NCBI RefSeq assembly: GCF_001640025.1
Contig: NC_031672.1
Span: 5,208,001 to 5,272,000, forward strand
Origin: Sugiyamaella lignohabitans
Taxonomy: Eukaryota > Ascomycota > Dipodascomycetes > Dipodascales > Trichomonascaceae
DNA length: 64,000 nt
Direction of reading: 5' to 3'
Made by a program: the position numbers and the translations under genes. Numbering within the stretch: position 1 is the stretch's first letter; every line of letters begins with the position of its first letter. Below the pieces are notes generated by a model. That model was not told where the DNA came from and did not search any database. It saw nothing but the letters and a program-made list of their open reading frames with translations. Shown here piece after piece: positions 21,152 to 30,816 of this stretch.

Positions 21152-21290
21152 GGCTGACCCTATCAACCACTGACTGACAATCCGATACCGTAAAAATATT
21201 ACGAAGAAATCTCGGAAAGTTGGATTATTACCGTTCGAATCATGAAGTACGGGTCTGTGATTCGCGTCTTGGGATCAAGACATATAGTTA

Positions 21291-21298
21291 TCACGTGA
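21291..21298. promoter_or_regulatory. CACGTG E-box palindrome
   Basis: The perfect palindrome TCACGTGA lies about 140 bp upstream of the unknown minus-strand gene and 570 bp upstream of MIS1. The core is the binding site of yeast Cbf1 and Pho4; use here is inferred. Confidence 0.35.
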
Positions 21299-21442
21299 TA
21301 TTAAAGACATTAGCGATTTGCTTTTTTCCCTGATTGACTTGAGTACCCGGATACCGCTTCTTACTAGAAGAAAGTCAAATAGTAATAAATACAAATCCAA
21401 GCAATGCCAATAAATAATCTTTTGTGCCTATATTTCAGACAT

Positions 21443-21643
21443 CTATTCAGCGGCACGACTACCACGAACAGCTCTCGCTTGGACCTTCTTGAAGACTAAG
21501 ATATCAGCCCTGCAATGTACCTTAATGGAATGCTGGGCCTAGATGCATCGAATTGTGCATATGCATTGGCTGAAAAATTAACAATAAGTCATACGTTGAT
21601 TTACTCATACCTCGAGATCAGGGTGTTTATTAAGACACACGCA
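21443..21643 (-). other. Possible small spliced gene (uncertain)
   Basis: On the minus strand, 21538-21443 reads 31 codons to a stop, beginning AQHSIKVHCRAD and ending in ARAVRGSRAAE, with codon choice like the highly used codons of neighbouring genes (GTC, TTC, AAG, GCT). Just upstream, 21643-21611 reads CVCLNKHPDLE and is preceded by a CACTAAC...CAG acceptor and followed by GTATGA. Joining at 21610/21539 keeps the frame. No convincing first exon was found and the inner intron lacks a CTAAC branch. This may be a small gene, a relic or chance. Confidence 0.25.
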
Positions 21644-21870
21644 CTGAAACTTGCATGTTAGTGACATACTAAATACACTTTCATATTCAGCTGTATTTTT
21701 TTTAAGGTTTGTTCCAACAACCCTTTGCTGGTACGTCAGATCTCATCGGAAAATTTTATAGCAGATCTGTAGGCAAAGGAAAAACCCTATTTATCCGGTG
21801 CATCAGTCATATATATATATCGGATTTACAGGCTTGTTATCAGCAACCCACCAGTTAATACTCACACAAT

Positions 21871-24810
21871 ATGCTGAGACAGCTAAAACCATGGCGGGCC
21901 TCATTGGCTGTTAGGCTTCCAACCTCATCGGCTTGGTCGCAGTCGTCAAGAGCTGCTCTATTATCTAGTCGCTCATTCTCTTCTAACTCTGTCCTCTATG
22001 ATGCCGATAAGATCGATGGTAACGCCATTGCTAAATCTATTCGTCAGGAGATCCAGAAAGAAATCACTGAAATTAAAAGAGTTAAGCCTCAATTTAATCC
22101 CAATTTGGTGATTATTCAAGTTGGAGACAGACCTGATTCTTCAGCTTATGTTCGCATGAAGTTAAAGGCTGCCCATGAAGCTAAACTTTCCTGCGAATTG
22201 AGAAAGTTCCCAGATAGCATCACCGAAGCTCAGCTTTTGGAAGAGATTGAGGATCTTAATGATGATACCAGTGTCCATGGTATCTTGGTTCAACTGCCCC
22301 TGCCCAAGGAAATCAATGAGGGCCGGATTACTGATGCTGTGTCCATTGATAAGGATGTGGATGGGTTTGGCACTTTAAATATTGGCGAATTATCCCGTCG
22401 TGGAGGATCTCCTCTATTTGTCCCTTGTACCCCTAAAGGTGTAATGGTTCTGCTTGAAAAGCACAAAGTTGAACTTCGTGGTAAGAACGCCGTCGTCATC
22501 GGTAGATCTGATATTGTCGGTACCCCTGTTGCCAGTCTTTTGAGAGCCGCCGATGCCACTGTCACAGTCTGTCATAGATACACCCAAGACTTGGCTTCCA
22601 TCGTAAAGCAAGCTGATGTTGTTATTGCAGCCGTTGGAGTGCCTGATTTTGTCAAGGGAGAATGGCTCAAGCCCGGTGCTGTAGTCATTGACGTTGGTAT
22701 CAATTATGTGCCAGACGAGACGAAAAAGTCGGGAAAAAGACTGACTGGTGATGTTGACTATGCATCTTCTGCTAAGGTTGCTTCGCTTATTACTCCTGTT
22801 CCTGGTGGAGTTGGCCCCATGACTGTTGCTATGCTGGTGCAAAATGTGGTTGATTCTGCTAAACGTCACTACCAAGAGCAAGAGAGACGTCACGTTACTC
22901 CATTGCCTCTTCGATTACAAAAACCAGTCCCCTCGGATATTGACATCTCGAGATCTCAACACCCCAAGAAAATCCGTGACTTAGCCAAGGAAGTTGGTAT
23001 CACTGATCATGAGCTTATCCCTTACGGAGCTTACAAGGGCAAGGTGAGTCTTCACGCTTTGAAGAGATTGGAACACCGCAAAGATGGTAAATATATTCTT
23101 GTTGCTGGTATCACTCCCACTCCTCTTGGTGAAGGCAAGTCTACCACCACAATGGGTCTCGCCCAAGCCCTTGGCGGCCATTTGGGTAAAATGGCTTTTG
23201 CAAATGTTCGTCAACCCTCAATGGGACCAACATTTGGTATCAAAGGTGGTGCTGCCGGTGGTGGTTACGCTCAAGTCATCCCCATGGACGAGTTCAATAT
23301 GCATTTAACTGGTGATATCCACGCCATCTCTGCTGCTAATAACTTGCTTGCTGCAGCTATCGATACTCGCATGTTCCACGAGAAATCTCAAAAGGACGCA
23401 TCTCTATATAAGAGATTGGTTCCTAAAAATAAGTTTACTCCTTCAATGTTGAAAAGATTGAAGAAGCTTGGAATAGACAAGACCGACCCTGCCAGTTTGA
23501 CCAAGGAGGAGATTCGCAAGTTTGCTCGTCTCGACATCGACCCTGATACCATTACATGGAAGCGTGTCGTAGACTGTAATGATAGACATTTGCGCACTAT
23601 TACAGTTGGAGAGGCACCCACTGAAAAGGGTGATATTCGACAAACTGGTTTCGACATCACAGTCGCTAGTGAATGCATGGCTGTGCTTGCCCTTTCAAAC
23701 AGTCTTCACGATATGAGAGAACGTCTTGGAAACATGGTAGTGGCTAGTAGCCGGGACGGTGTTCCAATTACTTGTGATGACCTTGGAGCCGGCGGTGCTT
23801 TGACTGCTTTGATGAAAGACGCTATCATGCCTAATCTCATGCAGACCCTTGAGGGTACTCCTGTTCTTGTACATGCCGGTCCATTTGCTAATATCAGCAT
23901 TGGAGCCAGTTCGGTTCTTGCCGATAAGATTGCTCTCAAGCTGGTTGGATCTGAGCCTGGTGAGAATCACGAAGAGAAGGCTGGTTATGTAATTACTGAA
24001 GCAGGTTTTGATTTTACTATGGGAGGTGAACGTTTTTTCAATATCAAGTGTAGATCCAGTGGGCTGGTTCCTGATACTGTTGTTATTGTAGCAACCGTTC
24101 GTGCACTTAAGTTACATGGTGGCGGTCCCGATGTCAAGCCTGGTCAGAAACTGCCAGATGCTTATTTGAATGCCAATGTCGACTTGGTTAGAAACGGTTG
24201 TTCTAATCTTAAGAAGCAAATCCAAAATGCCAAGAGTTACGGTGTGCCAGTAGTGGTTGCTATTAACAGATTCTCTTCTGATAGTGCCGAAGAGATTGAA
24301 ATTATTCGCGAGGAAGCCTTGGCTGCTGGTGCCAATGATGCTATTGCTTCTAACCACTGGGAAGAGGGTGGACTGGGTGCCATTGATCTTGCTAAGGGAG
24401 TTATCAAGGCAGCCAATGAAGGCAGTCATGATGATTTCAAGTTACTCTATGATATCCCCAATACTTCTGCTGAAGACAAGCTGAACATCATTGCCAGAGA
24501 AATGTACGGTGCAGAGAAGGTTGAACTGAGCCCCTTGGCACGTGAAAAGATTGAGCGCTACACCAAGCAGGGATTTGGCAACTTGCCCATCTGTATTGCC
24601 AAGACTCAATACTCGCTATCCCATGATCCTAACTTGAAGGGTGTCCCCTCTGGTTTCACTGTACCTATCCGTGATGTTCGTGCCTCGGTTGGTGCCGGAT
24701 ATTTATACGCACTTGCTGCTGAGATTATGACCATCCCTGGTTTGCCCACTTATGCCGGATTCATGAACGTCGAGGTTGATGATGAGGGCAACATTGATGG
24801 ACTCTTTTAA
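21871..24810 (+). CDS. MIS1: Mitochondrial C1-tetrahydrofolate synthase (trifunctional)
   Basis: The protein has 979 residues. An Arg/Ser-rich N-terminus (MLRQLKPWRASLAVRLPTSS and SRSFSSNSVLYD) is a clear mitochondrial presequence, so this is the Mis1-type rather than the cytosolic Ade3-type. Residues ~45-340 form the methylene-THF dehydrogenase/cyclohydrolase domain (SSAYVRMKLKAAHE, HGILVQLPLP, VVIGRSDIVGTPVASLL, TPVPGGVGPMTVAML). Residues ~360-979 form the 10-formyl-THF synthetase (P-loop TPLGEGKSTTTMGL near 417, RQPSMGPTFGIKGGAAGGGY). The enzyme interconverts one-carbon units on folate and supplies formyl groups for mitochondrial initiator tRNA. Its length matches Mis1 (975). Codon bias suggests high expression. 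Confidence 0.97.
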   Translation: MLRQLKPWRASLAVRLPTSSAWSQSSRAALLSSRSFSSNSVLYDADKIDGNAIAKSIRQEIQKEITEIKRVKPQFNPNLVIIQVGDRPDSSAYVRMKLKAAHEAKLSCELRKFPDSITEAQLLEEIEDLNDDTSVHGILVQLPLPKEINEGRITDAVSIDKDVDGFGTLNIGELSRRGGSPLFVPCTPKGVMVLLEKHKVELRGKNAVVIGRSDIVGTPVASLLRAADATVTVCHRYTQDLASIVKQADVVIAAVGVPDFVKGEWLKPGAVVIDVGINYVPDETKKSGKRLTGDVDYASSAKVASLITPVPGGVGPMTVAMLVQNVVDSAKRHYQEQERRHVTPLPLRLQKPVPSDIDISRSQHPKKIRDLAKEVGITDHELIPYGAYKGKVSLHALKRLEHRKDGKYILVAGITPTPLGEGKSTTTMGLAQALGGHLGKMAFANVRQPSMGPTFGIKGGAAGGGYAQVIPMDEFNMHLTGDIHAISAANNLLAAAIDTRMFHEKSQKDASLYKRLVPKNKFTPSMLKRLKKLGIDKTDPASLTKEEIRKFARLDIDPDTITWKRVVDCNDRHLRTITVGEAPTEKGDIRQTGFDITVASECMAVLALSNSLHDMRERLGNMVVASSRDGVPITCDDLGAGGALTALMKDAIMPNLMQTLEGTPVLVHAGPFANISIGASSVLADKIALKLVGSEPGENHEEKAGYVITEAGFDFTMGGERFFNIKCRSSGLVPDTVVIVATVRALKLHGGGPDVKPGQKLPDAYLNANVDLVRNGCSNLKKQIQNAKSYGVPVVVAINRFSSDSAEEIEIIREEALAAGANDAIASNHWEEGGLGAIDLAKGVIKAANEGSHDDFKLLYDIPNTSAEDKLNIIAREMYGAEKVELSPLAREKIERYTKQGFGNLPICIAKTQYSLSHDPNLKGVPSGFTVPIRDVRASVGAGYLYALAAEIMTIPGLPTYAGFMNVEVDDEGNIDGLF

Positions 24811-24931
24811 AATTATCGATAGAAATTGTTATTTAATGCGCAAAACTTTGAAATTTCATGGTAGAAACAAGCTTAGCATTCACTTTTGAGACTATAATTT
24901 GAACTCAGTTCTTGACGACTCGAGCAAAGCG

Positions 24932-24976
24932 AGAGGAGCCACGGGGTCTGGGGCAGCGCCTCCGCCGCCGGAGGCA
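24932..24976. repeat. GC-rich hairpin element, copy 2
   Basis: A sharply GC-rich block sits just upstream of the HEM14 gene. It contains AGCCACGGGGTCTGGGGC followed by a perfect 7-bp stem with a 4-nt loop (GCCTCCG 24958-24964, CGGAGGC 24969-24975). It shares sub-motifs with the element at 10776-10806 and looks like a member of a dispersed family. Confidence 0.5.
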
Positions 24977-24999
24977 CAGTCAGAGGACCTCGGGCTCCT

Positions 25000-27366
25000 A
25001 TGGTCCAAAGATCTGTCGTTCTGAAGGTCCCTGAAGATCTGCGCATAACGCGGCTGGAGTTACATTTCAAGCAAAGATACACCTGCATCGAACCACTTTA
25101 TTTCACATGTTCTTGGATACCGTTGGATACCGGCAGTCGCACAATGTTGAGATATAGCTCAGTATCGCACAGAACTGGGAGCTATGCTCTTCCTGTACTG
25201 GCAAAGATCCGGACTAGGAAGTATGTCAAAGCATCTTCAGAGCCGGATGAAATGACCGAGGTTGCCCAAGGTGAGGATCCACGACGTTTGCCAGAAGAGA
25301 AGAAAAAAGTTGAAGCTTGGAGTCAAGTGATTAGAATGCTCAGTCCACCAGATGTTAGTGGCACTTATCGGTTGCGAAAGTACTTAGTGGACCCGAAATT
25401 GAGAACAAATTTGATAAGCAAAGCGAAGCGCCAGCAAATGCCACACTTAGTTCTGGTCGACTTGATTCAAAATGGCGGCAAGTTCCCCAAGGAGGAGAAG
25501 TATGTGGAGAGCCATATAGACAGGGCTTTGGGAACTAATTCATGGGAAGATCTACCAGATGATATTGAAACTATAGTCACCAGGCTACATGATCTAAAGT
25601 CTGGGCAGCAGTTGGTGATTGTGGGTGCAGGTATTTCCGGCCTATCTTTAGCATGGTTTGTGGCCCATGCTCGTCCCGATGTGAAAATTAAAATACTTGA
25701 GAGTAGTTCAAAAGTTGGTGGCTACTTAGAGTCAGAAAAAGTTGGAAACGAGCTTTTTGAGCACGGCCCGCGTACGTTATTACCATCACACCCAGGAACC
25801 ATCATTGCTAGTCAGATTATGTCAGATTTGGGAATGGTAGAGAATGGTCAGTTAGTTGGTGTTCCAAAGAGATCACCTACCAATACCAAGGGAATTGTAT
25901 ACAACAATGAATTGGTACCACTACCTACAAGCGGCCTTGGCGCTCTGAAGTTTTTGTTCTCGCCTATAATGAGAGGGGTAAAATTCGGGGCATTGAGAGA
26001 TCTTCTATTAGCAAGGCCGCGAAAGAATACAATTAACGACGAAAGCATAGAGTCGTTTATCTCTAGACGGTTTAATAAAAAACTGTCCGACAGATTCCTT
26101 TCAGCACTTATGAGGGGCATTTATGCAGGTGATGTCAGCCAGTTAAGTGCTCGTTCTGTGGCGAGACTCAACAAATTGTATAATTTAGAACGGCTTCAGG
26201 GGTCAAGTATCCTTGGCGCCTCTATGACAGGATTAGCCAGTTCATTCGACAAGTATCAGAACACAGCAGGTCCTCTATTAAGTCAAGCAATGACAGGAAA
26301 AGTGTATGATGGATTCGACAAGCTATCCTCGTTGTACAGTGTGGTAGCAGTTAAAAGTGGAGTTCAAGAACTTGCAGTTGCACTAGAACAAAAATTAAAG
26401 AGTATCGGTGTGGAGATTATAAAAAACTTTGAAGTAGTTGAGATTTTACCTGGTGATGAATCGTGTACAGTACTTGGAGCTGATGGACAACAAGTTAATG
26501 GATCTGTGATTGTTTCAACACTAGGAGCCAACAAAATTGGCCCAGTACTATCAGCTTCAGAAAAAGCTATAAAGCTGTGTGATGAGATTCAGTTCGCAAA
26601 TCTAGCGGTTGTTAATTTTCATTTTAAGAAACCAGTTGGCAAAGATTGGTTTGGATTTTTAATTCCCAAATCAGAAGATGCGAATAACCCACAACAGGTG
26701 ATCGGTGTCGTTTTTGACTCTGCTGTTAGAAATGCCACTGTTCCTGTCTCTGCTGGGCTGGAATCTATCCTGCAATTAAAGAAACAGGCATCTCAGGACA
26801 AGGAAATTGGTATGGGCGAAGAGGCTAACAAAACAGAAGATGAGCCTATCTCATTTGAAAAAATAAAGTCCCTGGTTGCGGATCAATTTGGAGATGAGAC
26901 TACTACTGACGCTTCAAAAGTCAGCCAAACTAGTTCATTTTCTACTGGAACTACCCTCACGGTGATGATAGGAGGTGATCTATGGGCGGGACTAGCTGCC
27001 AACGAACTTCCTAACAAGTCTACAGTTATTGCAAATTCAATAGAGGCTTTGAAGAAATATCTGAAAATCGAGGAGATTAAACCTGAGGATTTTGAGGTCA
27101 GCGTTACTTATCAGACTGGTAGCATTCCCCAGTATCATGTAGGACACGGAGATTTGGTCCACCAGATACATGACGAAGTGGCCAAAGCGTATGACAATCG
27201 TCTTTACTTGTCAGGCACATCTTTTGGTAAAGGTGTTGGTGTTGGAGATTGTATCGTGGATTCGTTGACCATTGCATCTAGATTTTCACAGCAAAGAAAA
27301 TTGCTCTATCCTCAATATTACATCAACAACTATCTCACTTTAACGCATCCTTCTTTATACGCATAG
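25000..27366 (+). CDS. HEM14: Protoporphyrinogen oxidase with ~200-residue N-terminal extra region
   Basis: The protein has 788 residues from the ATG at 25000; an ATG at 25144 (MLRYSSVSHRTGSYALPVLA) opens a better mitochondrial presequence and may be the true start. From about residue 203 it is protoporphyrinogen IX oxidase: FAD-binding VIVGAGISGLSLAWF, then GGYLESEKV, FEHGPRTLLP, a late GGDLWAGLA segment, and a C-terminal LSGTSFGKGVGVGDCIVDS FAD contact. The enzyme performs the penultimate step of haem synthesis at the mitochondrial inner membrane. S. cerevisiae Hem14 has 539 residues and begins near the FAD motif. Here residues ~80-200 (KVEAWSQVIRMLSPPDVSGT; NSWEDLPDDIETIVTRLHDL) form an additional folded-looking region, possibly like Gep7 (weak, by eye). 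Confidence 0.9.
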   Translation: MVQRSVVLKVPEDLRITRLELHFKQRYTCIEPLYFTCSWIPLDTGSRTMLRYSSVSHRTGSYALPVLAKIRTRKYVKASSEPDEMTEVAQGEDPRRLPEEKKKVEAWSQVIRMLSPPDVSGTYRLRKYLVDPKLRTNLISKAKRQQMPHLVLVDLIQNGGKFPKEEKYVESHIDRALGTNSWEDLPDDIETIVTRLHDLKSGQQLVIVGAGISGLSLAWFVAHARPDVKIKILESSSKVGGYLESEKVGNELFEHGPRTLLPSHPGTIIASQIMSDLGMVENGQLVGVPKRSPTNTKGIVYNNELVPLPTSGLGALKFLFSPIMRGVKFGALRDLLLARPRKNTINDESIESFISRRFNKKLSDRFLSALMRGIYAGDVSQLSARSVARLNKLYNLERLQGSSILGASMTGLASSFDKYQNTAGPLLSQAMTGKVYDGFDKLSSLYSVVAVKSGVQELAVALEQKLKSIGVEIIKNFEVVEILPGDESCTVLGADGQQVNGSVIVSTLGANKIGPVLSASEKAIKLCDEIQFANLAVVNFHFKKPVGKDWFGFLIPKSEDANNPQQVIGVVFDSAVRNATVPVSAGLESILQLKKQASQDKEIGMGEEANKTEDEPISFEKIKSLVADQFGDETTTDASKVSQTSSFSTGTTLTVMIGGDLWAGLAANELPNKSTVIANSIEALKKYLKIEEIKPEDFEVSVTYQTGSIPQYHVGHGDLVHQIHDEVAKAYDNRLYLSGTSFGKGVGVGDCIVDSLTIASRFSQQRKLLYPQYYINNYLTLTHPSLYA

Positions 27367-27507
27367 TTTCGATGCTTAGAAGTCTAGATGGACAATTTCC
27401 GGAGCGCTCAAACAGTGACTTACGCCATAGTCTGACCCGCACCATGGCCGTCTAGAATGTATATATGTAAATAAATAAATATATTGTGAAATGCAGACAA
27501 TTAACAG

Positions 27508-28176
27508 CTAACGAATAAAAAATATAAAAAGAATGCATAAAGTGATTAGAGAGGCCAAAATTAGACTATCTCTCTTCTTTCTAGTGTTGACTTTGGAGAT
27601 CAAAGTGTTGAGACCAGGAATATGAGACGCACTTTGCAATATCCGTCTTTGAACGCTGGCCAATGACGCCCGTTGGCGAATGAATTCATCTCTGGTCTCG
27701 TATGCCTGTGCCAGCAAAGTATCAGTTAGGTTGTGTGAATTATCGATTCGAGATCGTTCTTCAAGCATATAGCTAGATGCATCTTGTCCAGTACCTGGAG
27801 TGGCGGACCGGGTTCTATGAGTAGCAATATCCGATCTTACGGAAGATAGCAGATTTGTCCGATTTCTCTCCTGTTCTATAGTTGCTTGCGCTCTTTGGTA
27901 TTCCGTCTTGTGCTCCATCAACACCTCCTTATGTCTTTGTAGTTGATGCAGTTTTGTCGCGCTAGAATTGGCATCTGAATCAACAATCCTATTCAACTGA
28001 CTAATCAGATCCTGTCGCTGTTTGAGAGAAGATTCAATATCCTGAATGAGAGTGGACTCCGTAGTAGAAGGTGACGAACTCACGGACTGGATGATACCGG
28101 AATACTCCGACAATGATGACTCGGTCCTAGACTCGAGAGTTCTCAGCTGAGAACGGATTTGTGGAAACGACGACAT
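27508..28176 (-). CDS. GOS1: Golgi SNARE Gos1
   Basis: The protein has 222 residues (223 in S. cerevisiae, from memory). It is a Golgi Qb-SNARE acting in intra-Golgi and early Golgi transport with Sed5, Ykt6 and Sft1. The N-terminal helical region starts FPQIRSQLRTLESRTESSLSEY. The SNARE motif lies at about residues 135-200 (DTLLAQAYETRDEFIRQRAS and SHIPGLNTLISKVNTRKKRD). A single C-terminal membrane anchor follows (LILASLITLCILFIFFIR), with almost no lumenal tail, as expected. It is convergent with HEM14. Confidence 0.93.
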   Translation of the reverse strand: MSSFPQIRSQLRTLESRTESSLSEYSGIIQSVSSSPSTTESTLIQDIESSLKQRQDLISQLNRIVDSDANSSATKLHQLQRHKEVLMEHKTEYQRAQATIEQERNRTNLLSSVRSDIATHRTRSATPGTGQDASSYMLEERSRIDNSHNLTDTLLAQAYETRDEFIRQRASLASVQRRILQSASHIPGLNTLISKVNTRKKRDSLILASLITLCILFIFFIR

Positions 28177-29187
28177 GTAGACAAAAATAGCGGAGAGATT
28201 CTTAGAAAACTAGATTTTTTCAATTGTAAGATAACAGGATGGAGACGACAAACCACAAACCCCAAAAAAGTACGTAGGGAAATCCAATGATTTGGTAAAA
28301 TACAGTGGATAAACAAATTTGGTTCAAGGAAAAAAATATAAAAAGAATAACTGAGACCCAGTATAGAAGTCAGGATCACACAGGTGGCGCTTTTGACTTT
28401 TCTTGTAGCTTGTTTACTTTGCTCGAAAACCAAAATCAGTTCACAGCGTTGCTGTGACTATCTGTCGTCCTATCTGTATGTAACTCCGGAGTGTAGGCCC
28501 CTATCCGCCAGCCTGGAGTTTGTATCCTAGTACCCCAACCCAAGGATCTAAAGAGGCGGTGCAGAAATGCACAACATTCTCCACAATAGCTCATGACCAA
28601 GAGAATTAGAGAAAATCAAAGAGCAGGTTTTGCAAATTCAAAGGACAAAGTAATATTGCAATCGAATGGAGTATTCTGACTATTTATCCTATTTTTATAC
28701 TATACTTATACAGCGCAAACCTGTTTTCAAATCCGGAGCGGCTGTGAATATTGAGTTTCCCTGTCATGCGATGAGCATGCACGAATTGAATTGGGAAAAA
28801 CCGTTGAGCTAGCGATTAGCATCAGCTGGGATGATTGGCAGGTGATTATAGCTGTTCGACATTCCATTCAAATATATAAATATACATGTATATATATACG
28901 GCATGGTGATCGAACGTCACTACATTATTTGTCTATGTATCTACGTACCAAAAGTAGACTCGACCTAAACTTGGATCAAAACAAGACATTCATTTAACGT
29001 TTTTTTTTACTTAGTTTATAGGAAAACAAAAGAAAAAAAATATCAGAAGTAGGACGACAGTACATCGTTTCATCGCATCTCTCTCTTTTTTTTTTGAATG
29101 ATTTACACATCCTTGATCAGGTAGCATCAGATTCTTGAGCTAGCTTTTTGTTGAAGATAGTTTGAGAATTAAAAACAGAAGGGGAAA
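28177..29187. other. 1-kb divergent intergenic region
   Basis: This spacer lies between the divergent GOS1 and CLD1-like genes and should carry both promoters. It has AT-rich runs (28870-28902) and T tracts near 29002 and 29087. Short frames (such as 28791-28997) look random. No RNA gene was recognised. Confidence 0.5.
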
Positions 29188-30675
29188 ATGCTTTCTACAA
29201 GTAGATCAGGAGGTAGAGCCTGGATCATTTTTCGTTTGACCAAGAACCATGCAACAAACAATGTCCGACACTACTCTTCTCCTTCGTACAATGGGGAAAA
29301 GGGATCTGTTACGGATAACGAAGCACAATCTTTAACTTCGTCGGATTCAAATGACAGCGAGATATTGAAGATGAAAACACCAGCGGCAACAGTCCATGAA
29401 AAACTGGACAGAATGGTGAATTCAATGAAAACCACGGTAGTGACATCAACTGCATCTGGAAACGATATATTGGGCACTCCAGCTTCTTCGACCGTGTCTC
29501 CTAGAGTACGTGATTATAAGCCTCCTACACCACCAACTGGAGTGCCATTATCGAAACTACTATCTAATGTGTTTCCACTTTCATACGGCGAATCGTATAA
29601 GCAGTGGCTCGAAAGAAAAGATCTCGAGACAGCAGAGCATCAAGTGCTCTCGCTGCTTCCTTTTTTCCCAGCATCTGATGGGATTCGCCAAGCAGAGTCA
29701 TTACAGGTGCCGATAAGTAATGGCAATTTTATAAACGAATTTCAGATCAGTCGTTCAAATGAAAATGTGAAGCATGAACTAGTGGTTCTTCATGGATACG
29801 GGGCAGGCCTCGGTTTCTTCTACAAGAATTTCGAGGAAATGTCTAGTCGTGCCGGTTGGCGTGTACATGCTCTTGATCTGTTAGGATATGGTCGGTCGTC
29901 ACGTCCTAAGTTCGATATCTGGGTCAAGGACCCAGTTCAAGGCGTGCTGGCAGCAGAAAAGTTCTTCATGGACGCACTCGAAGAGTGGCGCGTCAAGAAG
30001 GGAATAGAAAAGTTTACATTAATAGCCCATTCTATGGGAGCATATATTGGTCTGTCGTATGCTGCCAAATATCGCAATCGAGTTAATCGTATGATGTTGG
30101 TATCACCGGCTGGAGTTCCACGTAGTATCTACTCAATCCCGTCATCAAAGCTTCCTGATTGTGTAGAATCACCGACACCTCGAGGAGGACAGAACGTAGT
30201 TCCAGGTTGGTTCAAATATCTGTGGGAATGTCACTGGAGTCCTTTTTCATTAGTCCGAAATACAGGCCCTTTGGGCCCGCGTTTTGTATCCGGATGGACT
30301 AGCAGGCGATTCGCAAGACTTCCCCCTGAAGAGTCAGAGGCTCTACACAAATACACCTATGCCATTTTCAATGCTCCGGGCTCTGGAGAATATGCTTTGA
30401 ATTACCTCCTTGCGCCTGGTGCGCATGGACGGTGGCCGCTGGCTGAGCGCGCTCACACGATACCATGCGCATCCACCTGGGTCTACGGTGACCATGATTG
30501 GATGGACATCAACGGTGGACTGGAGGCTGCTCGTCGGATACGAGCTACTGGAGGCGAAGCCGATGTCATCTCGGTCCGTAACTCGGGCCACCATATTTAT
30601 CTAGACAATTATCACATGTTTAATCGCCACGTTTCCGATTTCCTGGAGGAAGCAGAGAAACCTGGCACCCATTAA
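29188..30675 (+). CDS. CLD1: Mitochondrial alpha/beta hydrolase of the CLD1/ABHD5 family (cardiolipin-specific deacylase-like)
   Basis: The protein has 495 residues. The Arg/Ser-rich N-terminus with no acidic residues (MLSTSRSGGRAWIIFRLTKN) suggests mitochondrial import. The hydrolase fold starts near residue 190: oxyanion-loop HGYGAGLGFF, LDLLGYGRSSRP, nucleophile elbow LIAHSMGAYIGLSYA, and a late Asp in YGDHDWMD. The end carries the H-X4-D motif (HHIYLDN) typical of the Cld1/Ict1/Ecm18/ABHD4-5 group. Yeast Cld1 deacylates nascent cardiolipin before remodelling by Taz1; Ict1 is a related lysophosphatidate acyltransferase. The presequence and SYGESYKQWLERKDLETAEH opening favour Cld1, but ECM18 is also mitochondrial. 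Confidence 0.8.
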   Translation: MLSTSRSGGRAWIIFRLTKNHATNNVRHYSSPSYNGEKGSVTDNEAQSLTSSDSNDSEILKMKTPAATVHEKLDRMVNSMKTTVVTSTASGNDILGTPASSTVSPRVRDYKPPTPPTGVPLSKLLSNVFPLSYGESYKQWLERKDLETAEHQVLSLLPFFPASDGIRQAESLQVPISNGNFINEFQISRSNENVKHELVVLHGYGAGLGFFYKNFEEMSSRAGWRVHALDLLGYGRSSRPKFDIWVKDPVQGVLAAEKFFMDALEEWRVKKGIEKFTLIAHSMGAYIGLSYAAKYRNRVNRMMLVSPAGVPRSIYSIPSSKLPDCVESPTPRGGQNVVPGWFKYLWECHWSPFSLVRNTGPLGPRFVSGWTSRRFARLPPEESEALHKYTYAIFNAPGSGEYALNYLLAPGAHGRWPLAERAHTIPCASTWVYGDHDWMDINGGLEAARRIRATGGEADVISVRNSGHHIYLDNYHMFNRHVSDFLEEAEKPGTH

Positions 30676-30816
30676 TATACTAGCATTCCCCGATCCCAAT
30701 AAAAAACAAATAGTTAACAAATTAGTTATGTATTTACTACGCTAAAGCAACAGAAAAACAGAATAAAGAGGGGAGTAAATAGAGGAGAATATGATTGGTC
30801 AGACCAAGTGTTACAA

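Larger units (their letters stand above)
21152..21870. promoter_or_regulatory. Divergent promoter region of the unknown gene and MIS1
   Basis: A 719-bp spacer lies between divergent genes. It contains a TCACGTGA palindrome at 21291-21298 (CACGTG core, as bound by Cbf1/Pho4-type bHLH factors). It also contains a coding-like stretch on the minus strand (21443-21643) described separately. Confidence 0.45.
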
